Shown here: piece after piece, positions 9,126 through 18,562 of the stretch
Numbering within the stretch: the stretch's first letter is position 1
How the letters are laid out: every line of letters begins with the position of its first letter
Position numbers and translations under genes: made by a program
From: Paraburkholderia sp. PGU19
GTDB taxonomy: Bacteria > Pseudomonadota > Gammaproteobacteria > Burkholderiales > Burkholderiaceae
Assembly (NCBI RefSeq): GCF_013426915.1
Contig: NZ_AP023180.1
Coordinates: 558,001-622,000 of the forward strand
Reading direction: 5' to 3'
DNA length: 64,000 bases
The notes under the pieces: model-generated
What the model was told of the DNA's origin: nothing
What the model saw: only the letters and a program-made list of their open reading frames with translations
Databases searched by the model: none

Positions 9126-9482
9126 TTACTGGCCGACCGGGCGGATCGTCAGCGCGTTCTTCACCGAAGTCACGCCTGCCACGCCTTGTGCGACTTCCGT
9201 CGCCTTGTCGACTTGTGGCTGCTCCGGCACCGAGCCCTGCAGCGTCACAGCGCCGCTACGTGCGCGAACCGTGATGTTGGCAACGCTGAGGTCCTTTGCC
9301 TTCGCGAGTGCGCCACGAACCTTGCGCGCCAGCGCGCGGTCAGCCGACTTGGCTGCCTTCGCGGTCTGCTTGGCGCTCGGCTGAGCGGTCATGTCGGCAT
9401 CGCTTGCCTGAGCGTATGCGTTGATCGATGCGAGCACCACGAATGCGCCAGCTGCCATCTTGATTGCCTGAATCGCCTTCAT
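9126..9482 (-). CDS. Exported BON-domain protein
   Basis: The 118-residue protein has an N-terminal signal peptide (about residues 1-25, ending NAYA-QA) and one BON domain over residues 50-115 with the typical pattern KVRGALAKAKDLSVANITV, GAVTLQGSVPEQ and VTSVKNAL. BON proteins of the OsmY type are periplasmic, bind phospholipid surfaces and often respond to envelope or osmotic stress. The start is well supported by AGGAGA ten bases before the ATG, and a strong terminator follows the gene. It appears to be a single-gene transcription unit. Confidence 0.88.
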   Translation of the reverse strand: MKAIQAIKMAAGAFVVLASINAYAQASDADMTAQPSAKQTAKAAKSADRALARKVRGALAKAKDLSVANITVRARSGAVTLQGSVPEQPQVDKATEVAQGVAGVTSVKNALTIRPVGQ

Positions 9483-9861
9483 TCACTTTCTCCTGTTGTC
9501 ATGATTTGCGACGGTGTCGCGCCTGAAACGCGCCCGGCAAGCGGGCGCTTCACGCGTGATACCACTGCACTACCACTTCTTTTGCTTCGGGATGAAAACG
9601 GTTGCGGGTCGTCCATACACCGCGCGGCTGGCCGACCGGACGGGCCTGCCCAAGTCGCCGATGCGGCTAGCCGGACAGTAACGATACCTCAATTGGTTCC
9701 ATAGTGAAGATAAGGGTCGTCCGGATGCGGCATTGCTACAACGGATCGATGCCGCTCGTGCCATTCGTCTTGCGCCGTGCATCGAACCGCGCCGCGCGTC
9801 ATCATGCTGCAAACTGCGTGGCTCACGTGGACGTCCTCCTATCTTCCCGGCGCATCATCGC
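9483..9861. other. Intergenic region between BON and glycosylase genes
   Basis: This stretch separates two divergent genes and should hold both promoters. It includes the palindromic CGCCCG-GCAAG-CGGGCG (about 9531-9547). An 80-codon frame on the minus strand (9570-9812) lacks a convincing ribosome site and family signature, so I do not call it a gene. Confidence 0.5.
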
Positions 9862-10512
9862 ATGACCAAGACGACGGTTTCCTTCGTTCCTCTACACCGC
9901 AACGATCTGCCCATCGATACGGTTGACCTCGCGCGCTTCCTGTTGGGTAAATACCTGGTCCGCGACCTGGCCGAAGGGCGGGCTGCGGGGCGGATCGTCG
10001 AGACGGAGGCGTATCCCGTCGGTGATTCGACCAATCATGCGTATTCGGGGCGGCGGGCGTACAACGGCTCGATGTTCCTTGAACACGGCCATGCTTATGT
10101 GCGCCTCACGTACGGCACCTACAACGTGATCAACGTGGTCAGCGAGCCGGAAGGCACGGGCGCGGCCGTATTGATTCGCGCGCTGGAGCCGGTGGCGGGC
10201 ATCGAATGGATGCAGGCGCGCCGAACGGACGCGAAGCTGCGCGATCTCGCGCGCGGCCCGGGGCGGCTGGCGCTCGCGCTCGGCATCGATCTCAGCTTCG
10301 ACGGTGCCGACCTTTGCACCGGGCGCGGACTATGGCTAGGCGAGGCGGGCAAGGCGCGCACGCCGGTCGCGGTGACGACGCGCATCGGGATCGCGCGGGA
10401 GATGCATCGGCTGCTGCGCTTCTATGTGCCCGGCAGTCCGTTTGTCAGCGGGCCGCGTAAGTTGCTGTCGGCTGAGGCTCTGCCGCCCGATCAGGGGCCG
10501 CCGTCCGCGTGA
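9862..10512 (+). CDS. 3-methyladenine DNA glycosylase (AAG/MPG family)
   Basis: The 216-residue protein excises alkylated and deaminated purines in base excision repair. Family landmarks are [17 protein letters not shown] near the start, IVETEAY with the catalytic glutamate (here [10 protein letters not shown]), [26 protein letters not shown] and [13 protein letters not shown]. The ATG at 9862 begins [11 protein letters not shown], the expected start for this family; an upstream in-frame ATG at 9733 would add 43 residues that look non-coding. It stands alone, with a regulatory gap on both sides. The length and motifs are complete. Confidence 0.92.
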   Translation: MTKTTVSFVPLHRNDLPIDTVDLARFLLGKYLVRDLAEGRAAGRIVETEAYPVGDSTNHAYSGRRAYNGSMFLEHGHAYVRLTYGTYNVINVVSEPEGTGAAVLIRALEPVAGIEWMQARRTDAKLRDLARGPGRLALALGIDLSFDGADLCTGRGLWLGEAGKARTPVAVTTRIGIAREMHRLLRFYVPGSPFVSGPRKLLSAEALPPDQGPPSA

Positions 10513-10731
10513 CGTGGCATGGGCAACGCGTCGAACCCGTCCATACGTGTGGCATTCATTGCGTTTGCCACATAGTGAGATACGCCGATCCCTCCCGACA
10601 TTATTACGTCTTGCCCCGTTCCAATTGACATCCCGCTTGCAAAGCGCCTCGACTCTTTCATTCAGCGCAATTAAGTATCTCCGGAATAGGGGTTTTCCCT
10701 TGGTGTGCCGATGGCTACACTGCTCTCACTG

Positions 10732-10755
10732 GCTTCACACACGATTGTGTGAAGC
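10732..10755. repeat. Perfect 10-bp inverted repeat upstream of the DUF4148 gene
   Basis: GCTTCACACA and TGTGTGAAGC are separated by CGAT. The element lies 32 bases before the ATG, so it may fold in the 5' untranslated RNA or act as a protein-binding site. Confidence 0.6.
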
Positions 10756-10787
10756 GGCTGACAAAACAACTCTCGGAGGTCGTTACC

Positions 10788-11117
10788 ATGAAATCGCCGA
10801 TCAAGGCTGTCGCCATCGCTGCTGTTCTCGCTATCCCCGCCGTCTCGTTCGCCCAGTCGAACCAGCCCGTGACCCGCGCGCAAGTCCGCGCCGAACTGGT
10901 CCAGCTGGAGAAGGCAGGCTACAACCCGGCAACGGCTGTCGATTCGACCTATCCGGCCGACATCCAGGCTGCCGAATCCCGCGTTCAGGCGCAAAACGTC
11001 GCAGTAGCGCGAGCACCTGTCGCCGATACCGGCTACGGTGCATCGACGAACGGTTCGTCGCAATCGGGCGCAGCGAAGACGCTGAACCCGGCGCAAGACG
11101 TCTACTTCGGTCATTGA
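10788..11117 (+). CDS. DUF4148 exported small protein
   Basis: The 109-residue protein has a signal peptide (MKSPIKAVAIAAVLAIPAVS, cleavage near SFA-QS) followed by VTRAQVRAELVQLEKAGYNP and a region ending AESRVQAQN, the hallmark of DUF4148, a family expanded in Burkholderia and relatives with no known biochemical role. The rest is low-complexity Ala/Ser/Gly. CGGAGG upstream supports the ATG at 10788. A clear inverted repeat precedes the ribosome site. These proteins are periplasmic; function is unknown. Confidence 0.85.
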   Translation: MKSPIKAVAIAAVLAIPAVSFAQSNQPVTRAQVRAELVQLEKAGYNPATAVDSTYPADIQAAESRVQAQNVAVARAPVADTGYGASTNGSSQSGAAKTLNPAQDVYFGH

Positions 11118-11284
11118 TTCCGGAGTAGCAGCCGGGCCGCAGTGTTCACGGTCCGGCGCGCGCGCCTTCGATGCAGATATGAAGCGCGCAACCAGAATAC
11201 CGGCGGCGGCGCGGCGTAGACCGGACAAGGTCGCCGCACCGCCATCAAAGAAAGCATGAACCTCCGCCGCCGAAAGGTGGCTTC

Positions 11285-11312
11285 GCCCAACCTCGCGGAT
11301 TGGGCTTTTTTT
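11285..11312 (+). terminator. Rho-independent terminator downstream of the DUF4148 gene
   Basis: GCCCAA (11285-11290) pairs with TTGGGC (11300-11305), followed by seven T. It lies about 170 bases after the DUF4148 stop, so a long 3' untranslated region or a small RNA ending here is possible. Confidence 0.7.
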
Positions 11313-11387
11313 GCTGGCTTGCGCGGCAGGCGTAGCAGGGCGCGCCGCAGTCGAAGCGGCGGAAACGACATCGCAGCGGCACGACGC

Positions 11388-11822
11388 TCAGCTGCTATGG
11401 ATGTAGTGTTCGAGCTGCTGGATGGTGAACTGCTGCTCGGCGATGATGGTTTTCACGAGGTCGCCGATCGACACCATGCCGATCAACTGGTCGTTGTCCA
11501 GGACGGGCAGGTGACGCATGCGGCGCTCAGTCATCAACGCCATGCATTCGTCCGTGGTCTGGTCCGGGCGCACGAAGCGCACGGCGCTGCTCATGATGTC
11601 GCGCACGGGCGTCGTCTTCGACGAGCGGTCCATCAGCACAATCTTGCGCGCATAGTCGCGTTCGGTGACGATCCCCGCGATCCCCCCGTTTTCCTTGACG
11701 ATCAATGCACCGATCTGCTTGTCGGCCATCAGCTTGATGGCGTTGTAGACGGAATCGGATGCCTCGATCGTGTAGACCTCTTGAGTCGGCTTCGATTTGA
11801 GGACTTGTGCAACGCTAGTCAT
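11388..11822 (-). CDS. Two-CBS-domain protein
   Basis: The 144-residue protein consists of two CBS domains in tandem: VYTIEASDSVYNAIKLMADK with VTERDYARKI (residues about 10-65), and RFVRPDQTTDECMALMTERR with SIGDLVKTII (about 75-135). CBS pairs bind adenine nucleotides or SAM and regulate partner proteins; stand-alone versions like this are of unspecified function. I chose the ATG at 11822, where family similarity begins. The frame stays open upstream to 11978 but that part is arginine-rich and not domain-like. Confidence 0.88.
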   Translation of the reverse strand: MTSVAQVLKSKPTQEVYTIEASDSVYNAIKLMADKQIGALIVKENGGIAGIVTERDYARKIVLMDRSSKTTPVRDIMSSAVRFVRPDQTTDECMALMTERRMRHLPVLDNDQLIGMVSIGDLVKTIIAEQQFTIQQLEHYIHSS

Positions 11823-12189
11823 GGAGCGGCTCCGTTTGCAGTGCAGCACGCCTGGCCACGGCGCGCTGGGGTGAAGGAGAGGCACGTCAAGCGCAGAACA
11901 GGCGCAAGTCAAGTATAGGCGTCGACAACGCGCGCGGCGACGCTCGCTTCGCCTGGTTTCGTGGGAACCATCACGCATGTCATGCGATTTGCGGAAATGA
12001 GCATGCTGCGTTTCTCGTCATGCATACGCGAGTGATGCACCGCGATGGTCCGCCGCTATGGTCCGGATTGCCGCCCGCGCACCATCGCAGAGCGGCTGCC
12101 AGGTACAATTCGGCGTTTAGCGGTAAACTCCGCTTCTATACTTTATCCCCGGTAGTTCACGGGTTCATGTCCGCAATTCCGCTAACGCC

Positions 12190-12837
12190 ATGCCCATGTC
12201 TCACGATCCGTCGCTCGCTGACGGCGCAATCACCGGCGAATGCGTCACGCTCGACGCTTGCGCCACGCTTCCCACCCGCTATGGCACCTTCGAATCCTAT
12301 GTGTTCCGCGTGAACGACTCGGGCGCCGAGCATTTCGCGCTCGTGATGGGCGATGTCGAGAATAAACAGTCGGTGCTCACGCGCCTGCATTCGGAGTGTC
12401 TGACGGGCGACGTGCTCGGTTCATACCGTTGCGACTGCGGCGAGCAACTGGACCTCGCGCTGCGCTATATCGCGGCGGAGGGCTGTGGCGTGCTGCTGTA
12501 TCTGCGTGGCCACGAAGGGCGCGGAATCGGCCTGTCGAACAAGATCCGCGCGTATGCGCTGCAGCAGCAGGGCCGCGACACCGTCGAGGCGAATCTCGAT
12601 CTCGGTCTGCCCGACGATTCACGCGAGTACGATTCGGCGGCCGCCATTCTGCGCCTGCTGAAGGTGACGTCGGTGCGTCTGATGAGCAACAACCCGAAGA
12701 AATTCGACTCGCTGTCGAAGCACGGCATTCCCGTTTGCGAACGTGTCGCACTCGCCATTCCGATGCGCGAAGAGAACGAGCGCTATATCCGCACCAAGCA
12801 GGTGAAGTTCGGGCATTACTTCGAAGAGAACGAGTGA
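12190..12837 (+). CDS. ribA: GTP cyclohydrolase II
   Basis: The 215-residue enzyme opens GTP to the first intermediate of riboflavin synthesis in the cytoplasm. The zinc site is visible as [17 protein letters not shown] (three cysteines), the catalytic region as [19 protein letters not shown] and the substrate loop as [17 protein letters not shown]. It is a stand-alone RibA, without the RibB domain found in fused bifunctional forms. An alternative ATG lies two codons downstream. It is followed by a strong hairpin terminator and appears monocistronic. Confidence 0.94.
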   Translation: MPMSHDPSLADGAITGECVTLDACATLPTRYGTFESYVFRVNDSGAEHFALVMGDVENKQSVLTRLHSECLTGDVLGSYRCDCGEQLDLALRYIAAEGCGVLLYLRGHEGRGIGLSNKIRAYALQQQGRDTVEANLDLGLPDDSREYDSAAAILRLLKVTSVRLMSNNPKKFDSLSKHGIPVCERVALAIPMREENERYIRTKQVKFGHYFEENE

Positions 12838-12879
12838 CGTCTGTCGCCCGGACATCGCTGAGCGATGTAAGCAATGTGC

Positions 12880-12907
12880 AATGGCCTCGCGAAAACGCGA
12901 GGCCATT
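12880..12907 (+). terminator. Hairpin terminator after ribA
   Basis: AATGGCCTCGCG and CGCGAGGCCATT form a perfect 12-bp stem with an AAAA loop. The T tract after it is weak on the plus strand. The small gene on the other strand ends just beyond it, so it may serve both. Confidence 0.75.
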
Positions 12908-12919
12908 TGCTTTACGGCG

Positions 12920-13093
12920 TCAGAAGATCGTGAAGTCGTCGTTGCTGTCGGGGATCGCGCTCAGCAGTTGCTCCAGTCGATGCCAGCCGAGTCGCGCGGC
13001 GAGTGTTGTCGCTAGCCTGTAAAGCGTCTTGGTCGGGTCTGGATGGTGCGCGTGACGGTGCTCCAAAGTGCGTATCAAAGGGCAGCACTGCAT
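12920..13093 (-). CDS. Small 57-residue protein of unknown function
   Basis: An open frame of 57 residues starts at an ATG preceded by GGGAG at good spacing and lies only 12 bases after the stop of the NmrA-like gene. It begins MQCCPLIRTLEHRHAHHP and ends SAIPDSNDDFTIF. The middle, LYRLATTLAARLGWHRLEQLL, looks like an amphipathic helix, and codons are GC3-biased as in real genes here. I recognise no family. It could be a real member of the NmrA operon or the remnant of a longer gene. Confidence 0.5.
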   Translation of the reverse strand: MQCCPLIRTLEHRHAHHPDPTKTLYRLATTLAARLGWHRLEQLLSAIPDSNDDFTIF

Positions 13094-13105
13094 GCGATGC
13101 TCCCG

Positions 13106-13987
13106 TCACGCGTTGATCGTCGACACGAGCGCTGCAATGACGTCGCGTAATTCGGTCGTGCCGAAGCGCCGCTCAGTACCCGCTTCGACATCGATTCGCC
13201 CCGTGTTCTGCGCGTCGTACAGGTCGACGATCAGCTTCGCGTGATTCGCGTTGAGGCCGGCGCGTAGCATTGTCGCCGTCCATTCGTCGCGCGGCAGCGC
13301 ATGCGCGACGATATCGCGTCCGCTTGCGTCGCCGAGCGCGCGTGCCACATCGTTTGCGTCGTAGCGGCGCGGACCTTCCACGCTCACGATTCGTACTCCC
13401 TTGTCATCCAACCCCTCACTCAGCAAGCGCGCGGCAACGTTGCCAACGTCATGCGCGGACACCGTCGGAAACGACCTGTCGAGAGGATGATGCAGACTCG
13501 GCAGCCGGCCCGTTGCGAGCGCGACAGGCACCACGCGCGCCCAGTTCTGCACGTGTTCCGCCGAGCGTAGCAGCGTGAGACGCGGCGCAACCTCTCTGAA
13601 CGCCGCTTCGAGGTGATGAAACAGCATCGTGATGCCCGTGTCGGCATCCAGTTCTGCGCCATAGTCGGACAGCGCGACGACATGCAGATGCGGATGCGCG
13701 CGCAGCGCACGCGCGGCCGTATCGATCATGCGACGCATCGCGCTTGCGGGGTCGGGGTCGCGATGCGGCAACGGGCACAGCATCTGCACGGCCTGCGCGC
13801 CGTCGAGCGCGCGGTGAATCGATGCTTCGTCGTCGAGATCGCCGGTGACGATTTCGCAGCCGATGCGCGCCAGCATTTCGCCTTGCGCCGGGCTTCGCAC
13901 GACGGCGCGCACGGCGTGCCCGTCATGTCTGAGCGCCGCCGCTGCCGAACGTCCTACCTTGCCCGTTGAGCCAAAAATCACATACAT
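13106..13987 (-). CDS. NmrA-like NAD(P)-binding protein
   Basis: The 293-residue protein begins MYVIFGSTGKVGRSAAAALR, a Rossmann GxxGxxG nucleotide-binding loop, followed by VRAVVRSPAQ and GDLDDEASIHRALDG, the layout of NmrA/HSCARG-type atypical short-chain dehydrogenases. The classical SDR catalytic YxxxK is not obvious, as usual in NmrA proteins, some of which sense redox state and others reduce quinones. It is transcribed away from an AraC regulator that may control it. A 57-codon frame follows closely. Confidence 0.82.
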   Translation of the reverse strand: MYVIFGSTGKVGRSAAAALRHDGHAVRAVVRSPAQGEMLARIGCEIVTGDLDDEASIHRALDGAQAVQMLCPLPHRDPDPASAMRRMIDTAARALRAHPHLHVVALSDYGAELDADTGITMLFHHLEAAFREVAPRLTLLRSAEHVQNWARVVPVALATGRLPSLHHPLDRSFPTVSAHDVGNVAARLLSEGLDDKGVRIVSVEGPRRYDANDVARALGDASGRDIVAHALPRDEWTATMLRAGLNANHAKLIVDLYDAQNTGRIDVEAGTERRFGTTELRDVIAALVSTINA

Positions 13988-14177
13988 CGTCTATCTCCAC
14001 TGGTTTCATGGGAGACAAGCGTACGCGGCGGCGCGTCCGGAATCGCGCATGGAAGGATGTCGGGCAGCAGATCCGGATGACGATCTGCGCGGGCAGCCGT
14101 GCCCGGTACAACGGCCAGCACGCAAGCGCAAAACGCAGCACAATGCGGCAATCAGAGGACGGAACGAGGTGCAAGCG

Positions 14178-15065
14178 ATGAATGCAGTCCACCCTGCGTT
14201 GGTGCCGCACTCGGGCGGGCGCGAGAGCCTGCTGTCGAGCGCGTCGCTCGGCTGGTCGGGTTTTGGCGCGGAAATGCTCGGCGTCCCGGCGGGCGCGCAT
14301 CGCATTCCGGCGATCGCGCAACATCGTGTCGGCGTGCATGTCGGCGCGCCCGTGCGAGCGGTCTGCCGATGTAACGGGCAGCGTGCGTCGCGCATCCAGG
14401 CGCACGGCGACGCCGACGTGATTCCGGCGGGCCTTGACGGCGAATGGTCCGACGATGACAACTGCACGATCCTGCGCATCTGGTTCGCCGAAGATTTCGT
14501 GCGCAATACCTTCGATCAGCTCGGCCTGCGCGCCACCGATGCGCAGATCCGCCCGCAGTTCCAGTTGCGCGACGCGCGCTTCCAGCATCTGGCGTGGGCG
14601 ATGCGCGCGGAACTCGAAGCCGAGGACGCATCCGATCCGCTCTACGCCGAAAGCCTGTGCACCGCGATGATCGTACGGCTCGCGGGTGCGTCGATTTCAT
14701 ACGACGACAAGAAACGCACGCTGTCGCCGCGCGCGGCGGCGCGCGTGATCGACTATATCGAGGCGCATCTCGACGAACGCCTGACACTGAGCGAACTGGC
14801 CGCGCTCGTCGAGTTGAGCGTGCCGCATTTCAAGGTGCTGTTTCGCGAGACGATGGGCGTGCCCGTGCATCGGCATGTGGTGCAGCGGCGTGTCGAGCGT
14901 GCAAAGGTGCTGTTGCTGCAGGGGCAGTTGAGCGCGAGCCAGGTCGCGCTCGAAGTCGGCTTCGCTCATCAGAGCCACATGGCGCACTGGATGAAGCGGC
15001 TGCTCGGCGTGACACCGCGCGATATCGCGCGCAACGATGCGCTGCGGTTGATCGTTACGCGCTAG
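14178..15065 (+). CDS. AraC-family transcriptional regulator
   Basis: The 295-residue protein has a C-terminal AraC DNA-binding domain with two HTH motifs: ERLTLSELAALVELSVPHFK and LLQGQLSASQVALEVGFAHQ followed by SHMAHWMKRLLGVTP. The N-terminal 180 residues form a cupin-like effector domain. The start at MNAVHPALVP is chosen because upstream in-frame sequence overlaps the divergent promoter region and looks non-coding. It is transcribed divergently from the NmrA-like gene and is its probable regulator, by position only. Confidence 0.87.
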   Translation: MNAVHPALVPHSGGRESLLSSASLGWSGFGAEMLGVPAGAHRIPAIAQHRVGVHVGAPVRAVCRCNGQRASRIQAHGDADVIPAGLDGEWSDDDNCTILRIWFAEDFVRNTFDQLGLRATDAQIRPQFQLRDARFQHLAWAMRAELEAEDASDPLYAESLCTAMIVRLAGASISYDDKKRTLSPRAAARVIDYIEAHLDERLTLSELAALVELSVPHFKVLFRETMGVPVHRHVVQRRVERAKVLLLQGQLSASQVALEVGFAHQSHMAHWMKRLLGVTPRDIARNDALRLIVTR

Positions 15066-15073
15066 CGTGCGCG

Positions 15074-17556
15074 TCAGCTTTTGATCCTGGCGGAAGCGGG
15101 ATCGTAGGGCGCTTTCAGATGCAGCGTCGCGGGCAGCAGATCGCCGGCGACGTCGATCTGATAGCGGCCACCCGTGAGCCAGGCCTGGTCGAGCGGGGTG
15201 CCGTCGTCGCGTTTCACATAGCCCATCGCGACGGGACAGCCGAGCGTATGCCCGAACGCCGCCGAGCTCACGAAGCCGACTGCCTTGCCATCGCGCAGGA
15301 TTGCTTCGCCGCCCCATAGCATGCGATCGCTCGCGCCATCGGCGGTGAAGACGACGAGGCGTCGTTGCAGCGGCTCATCGCGTAGCCTCACGAGCGAATC
15401 GCGGCCGATGAACGGCATGTCCTTGTCGAGCTTGCAGGCGAACGCGAGGCCCGCTTCGAACGGATGGGTATCCGGCGACAACTCGCGTCCCCACGCGCGA
15501 TAGCCTTTCTCGATCCGCAGCGATTCGAGCGCGTAATACCCCGCGTTTTTAAGGCCGAAACGCTTCCCTGCTGCATGCAACGTTTCGTAGACGCCGACCG
15601 CGAACTCGACGGGCACATACAGTTCCCAGCCCAGTTCGCCGACATACGAGATGCGCGTCGCGCGCACGGTTGCATAGCCGATATCCACTTCGCGGCTCTG
15701 TGCGAACGCAAAGCCTTCGTTGCTCCAGTCGGCCTTCGACACGCTCATGAGCAGATCGCGCGCACGCGGCCCCATCACCGCGAGCACCGCGTACTGGCTC
15801 GTCACGTCGACGAGCATGCAACGGCTATCGTGTGGAATGCGCTTGTCGAGCGTGTCGAAATCGCGCGTGGTCTGCGCGGACCCCGTGACGAGCAGGTATT
15901 GATCGTCGGCGAGACGCGTGAGCGTGAAGTCCGACTCGTAGCCGCCGCGCTCGTTGAGCATGCCGGTATAGACGGCCGTGCCAACGGGCACCGCGACATC
16001 GTTCGCGACGATCCGTTGCAACACGGCTTCCGAGTCGCGTCCCTTGATGAGAAATTTGGAGAACGACGTCATATCGAACAGCGCGACGCCTTCGCGGCAC
16101 GCGCGATGTTCTTCGCCGCTCCACGGCAGCCAGTTCTGCTGGCCGAACGCATAGTCGATGCGTGCCTCTTCTAACGAAGGCGCGAAGAAGTTCGGACGCT
16201 CCCAACCCATCTTGCTGCCGAAACACGCGCCTTCGTCGCGCAGCAGCGCATAGAGCGGCGAGCGGCGAAACGGCCGCGCGCTATCGAGTTCGCGGTTCGG
16301 CCAGGGCATCGCGTAGTGCAGGCCGAGCGTTTCCTTCACGCGGTCGTGCAGCCAGGTGTCGTTGCCGTTGAAGCGCGCGAAGCGGCGAATGTCCACAGGC
16401 CACAGGTCCATCGTCGGCTCGCCCGCGACGATCCACTCGGCGAGCGCCATGCCCGCGCCACCCGCCGACGCAATGCCCATCGAGTTGAAGCCCGCGCCGA
16501 CATAGAAGTTGCGCAACTCGGGCGCTTCGCCCAGCATGAAGTTGTTGTCGGGCGTGAACGATTCGGGCCGTTGTAGAACTGGCGCACCTGTGCCGTTTCT
16601 AGCGCAGGCACGCGTTGCAGCGCGTTCTCCATCAGGATCTGGAATTGATCCCAGTCGTCGGGCAGTAGCTGGAACTCGAAGTTCTCGGGGATGCCGTTCA
16701 TGCCCCACGGTTTCGCGTCCGGTTCGAAGCCACCCATCACGAGCCCACCCACTTCTTCCTTGAAATAGATGTAGCCGTCAGGGTCGCGCATCACGGGCAG
16801 ATCGGGATGCACGCCTGCAATGCGCTCCGTGACGATGTAGTAGTGCTCGGCCGAATGCAGCGGCACCGTGACGCCACATAGACGGCCGACGCTCTTTGCC
16901 CATTGCCCCGCGCAATTGACGACGATTTCCGCCGTGATCGTGCCTTCGTTGCCTTCCTTGTCGCGCCATGCGATGCCGCTCGCTTCGCGGCCCTTCGATG
17001 CAGGCCGCGTATGGATCGCAGTAACACGCGTGTTCTCGGCGATGCGCGCGCCACGCTGACGGGCGCCTCGCGCGAGCGCCTGCGTCAGATCGGTCGGGTT
17101 CGCCTTGCCGTCGCCGGGCAGCCAGACTGCGCCGTGCAGGTCGTCGGTGCGCATGGGCGGCCATAGTTCGCCGGCTTCCTTCGGGCCGATCACCTCGCAG
17201 ATCACGCCATAGGCGCGCGCGACGGCCGCCGTGCGTTTGAGTTGGGTCATGCGTTCGGCCGTGCGCGCGACGGACAGCGAGCCGCATTGCTTCCAGCCCG
17301 TCGCGAGACCCGTGTCGGTTTCGAGTTCGGCGTAGAGCGCTGTCGAGTAGCGGATCAGCTTCGTCATGCTCTCCTGCGCGCGCAACTGGCCGACGAGACC
17401 GGCCGCGTGCCATGTCGTGCCGCACGACAACTGGCCCTGTTCGAGCAGCACGACATCCGTCCATCCGAGCTTCGTGAGGTGATACGCGACCGAGCATCCA
17501 ATGATGCCGCCGCCGATGATGACGACGCGCGCCTGCGTCGGAAGATGGGTTGACAT
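15074..17556 (-). pseudogene. Dimethylglycine/sarcosine dehydrogenase-like FAD-GcvT protein, frameshifted
   Basis: An N-terminal FAD-dependent oxidase domain (ARVVIIGGGIIGCSVAYHL, then GTTWHAAGLVGQLRAQESM) runs to VRQFYNGP. The frame then changes, and the second frame continues ESFTPDNNFMLGEAPEL into the rest of the oxidase and a GcvT-like aminomethyltransferase domain (FDMTSFSKFLIKG, YVGELGWELYVP, ESLRIEKGYRAWGRELS). The break is at GGG 16565-16567, where one extra base restores 828 codons, normal for this fusion family. These enzymes demethylate N-methylated glycines and pass the one-carbon unit to tetrahydrofolate. A divergent DeoR regulator sits upstream. It may be dead or a base miscall. 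Confidence 0.85.
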
Positions 17557-17767
17557 GAGGGGAGGCTCGCGCAAGAGTGTGGAAATGAGTGGAAATCTGT
17601 GGGAATGCATTGCTGCGTACTTTGCCGCAAAAATCCTCGAAATGCAACGTTGCCCGACAACTACGCGGTGGCGGGCGGTGAGGATGAATGTGGAATTGCA
17701 TGGATTCGTATTGGAGCCGGGCGGGCAGGTTTGCTAGACTGGCGCCAATTTCCAGACCCCGCCAACG

Positions 17768-18562
17768 ATGTTCGCCACTCACCGACAGAACGAGATCCTG
17801 CGGCTCGTCCGCGCGCAGCAGACCTGCACGATCACCGATCTGGCCAACACCTTCGCGGTATCCGACGAAACGATCCGCCGCGATCTCAAGCCGCTCGTGG
17901 CCGAAGGACTGCTCGTCAAGGTGCATGGCGGCATCATGCTGCCTGCGCAACGGGACGAGCCGCCGTTCAGGCGCCGCATGGTCGAACAGCGCGACGCCAA
18001 GCGCGCGATCGCAGCGCGCGTTGTGCAACTGATCCGCGACGGCGATTCGCTGATGCTCGACGGTGGCACGACTTGCGTCCACATCGCGCAGGCGCTCGAG
18101 TCGCACGCACGCCTCACGGTCGTGACCAATTCGGCCGAGGTCGCGCGGCTGCTTGCACCGCGCAACGACAACCGCGTGCTGATGGCGGGCGGCGAGTTGC
18201 GCGCGGACGATGCGTCCGCAGTCGGCGAAAGCGCCCTCGCGTTCTTCAGGCAATTCCATGTGCGACACGCGATCGTGTCGGTGACGGCCATCGACGCGAA
18301 AGGGCGCTTCATGGACGCCCAGCCCACCGACGCCGCGCTTGCACGCGCGGCGTTCTCGCAAGCTGAGCGCCGCATCGTCGCCGCCGATCACACGAAGTTC
18401 GGCCATAGCGCGCTGGTGCATGTATTCGGCGCGGATGGCCTCGACACGCTGGTCACGGATGCGGCGCCCGCAGCGGGACTGTCCAGGGTGCTGGCGGGCG
18501 CTGGCGTCGACGTGATCTGCGCGTCGCCCGCTTCGGACGATACAAATGAGGAAGTCGTCTAA
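17768..18562 (+). CDS. DeoR-family transcriptional regulator
   Basis: The 264-residue protein has the DeoR HTH at its N terminus (RQNEILRLVRAQQ, TITDLANTFAVSDETIRRDL) and a sugar-phosphate-isomerase-like sensor domain with LMLDGGTTCVHIAQAL, VVTNSAEVA, MAGGELRAD and VAADHTKFGHSAL. Such regulators are usually repressors relieved by a phosphorylated metabolite. It is divergent from the dehydrogenase-GcvT gene. The 210-bp gap between them contains the near-repeat GTGGAAATGAGTGGAAATC (about 17578-17597), a possible operator. Confidence 0.88.
   Translation: MFATHRQNEILRLVRAQQTCTITDLANTFAVSDETIRRDLKPLVAEGLLVKVHGGIMLPAQRDEPPFRRRMVEQRDAKRAIAARVVQLIRDGDSLMLDGGTTCVHIAQALESHARLTVVTNSAEVARLLAPRNDNRVLMAGGELRADDASAVGESALAFFRQFHVRHAIVSVTAIDAKGRFMDAQPTDAALARAAFSQAERRIVAADHTKFGHSALVHVFGADGLDTLVTDAAPAAGLSRVLAGAGVDVICASPASDDTNEEVV

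Noticed and set aside
9570..9812. 80-codon minus-strand frame before the glycosylase gene
   Set aside because: No ribosome site, overlaps the probable promoter region of two divergent genes, and the protein is Arg-rich without recognisable domain; possible but unsupported.
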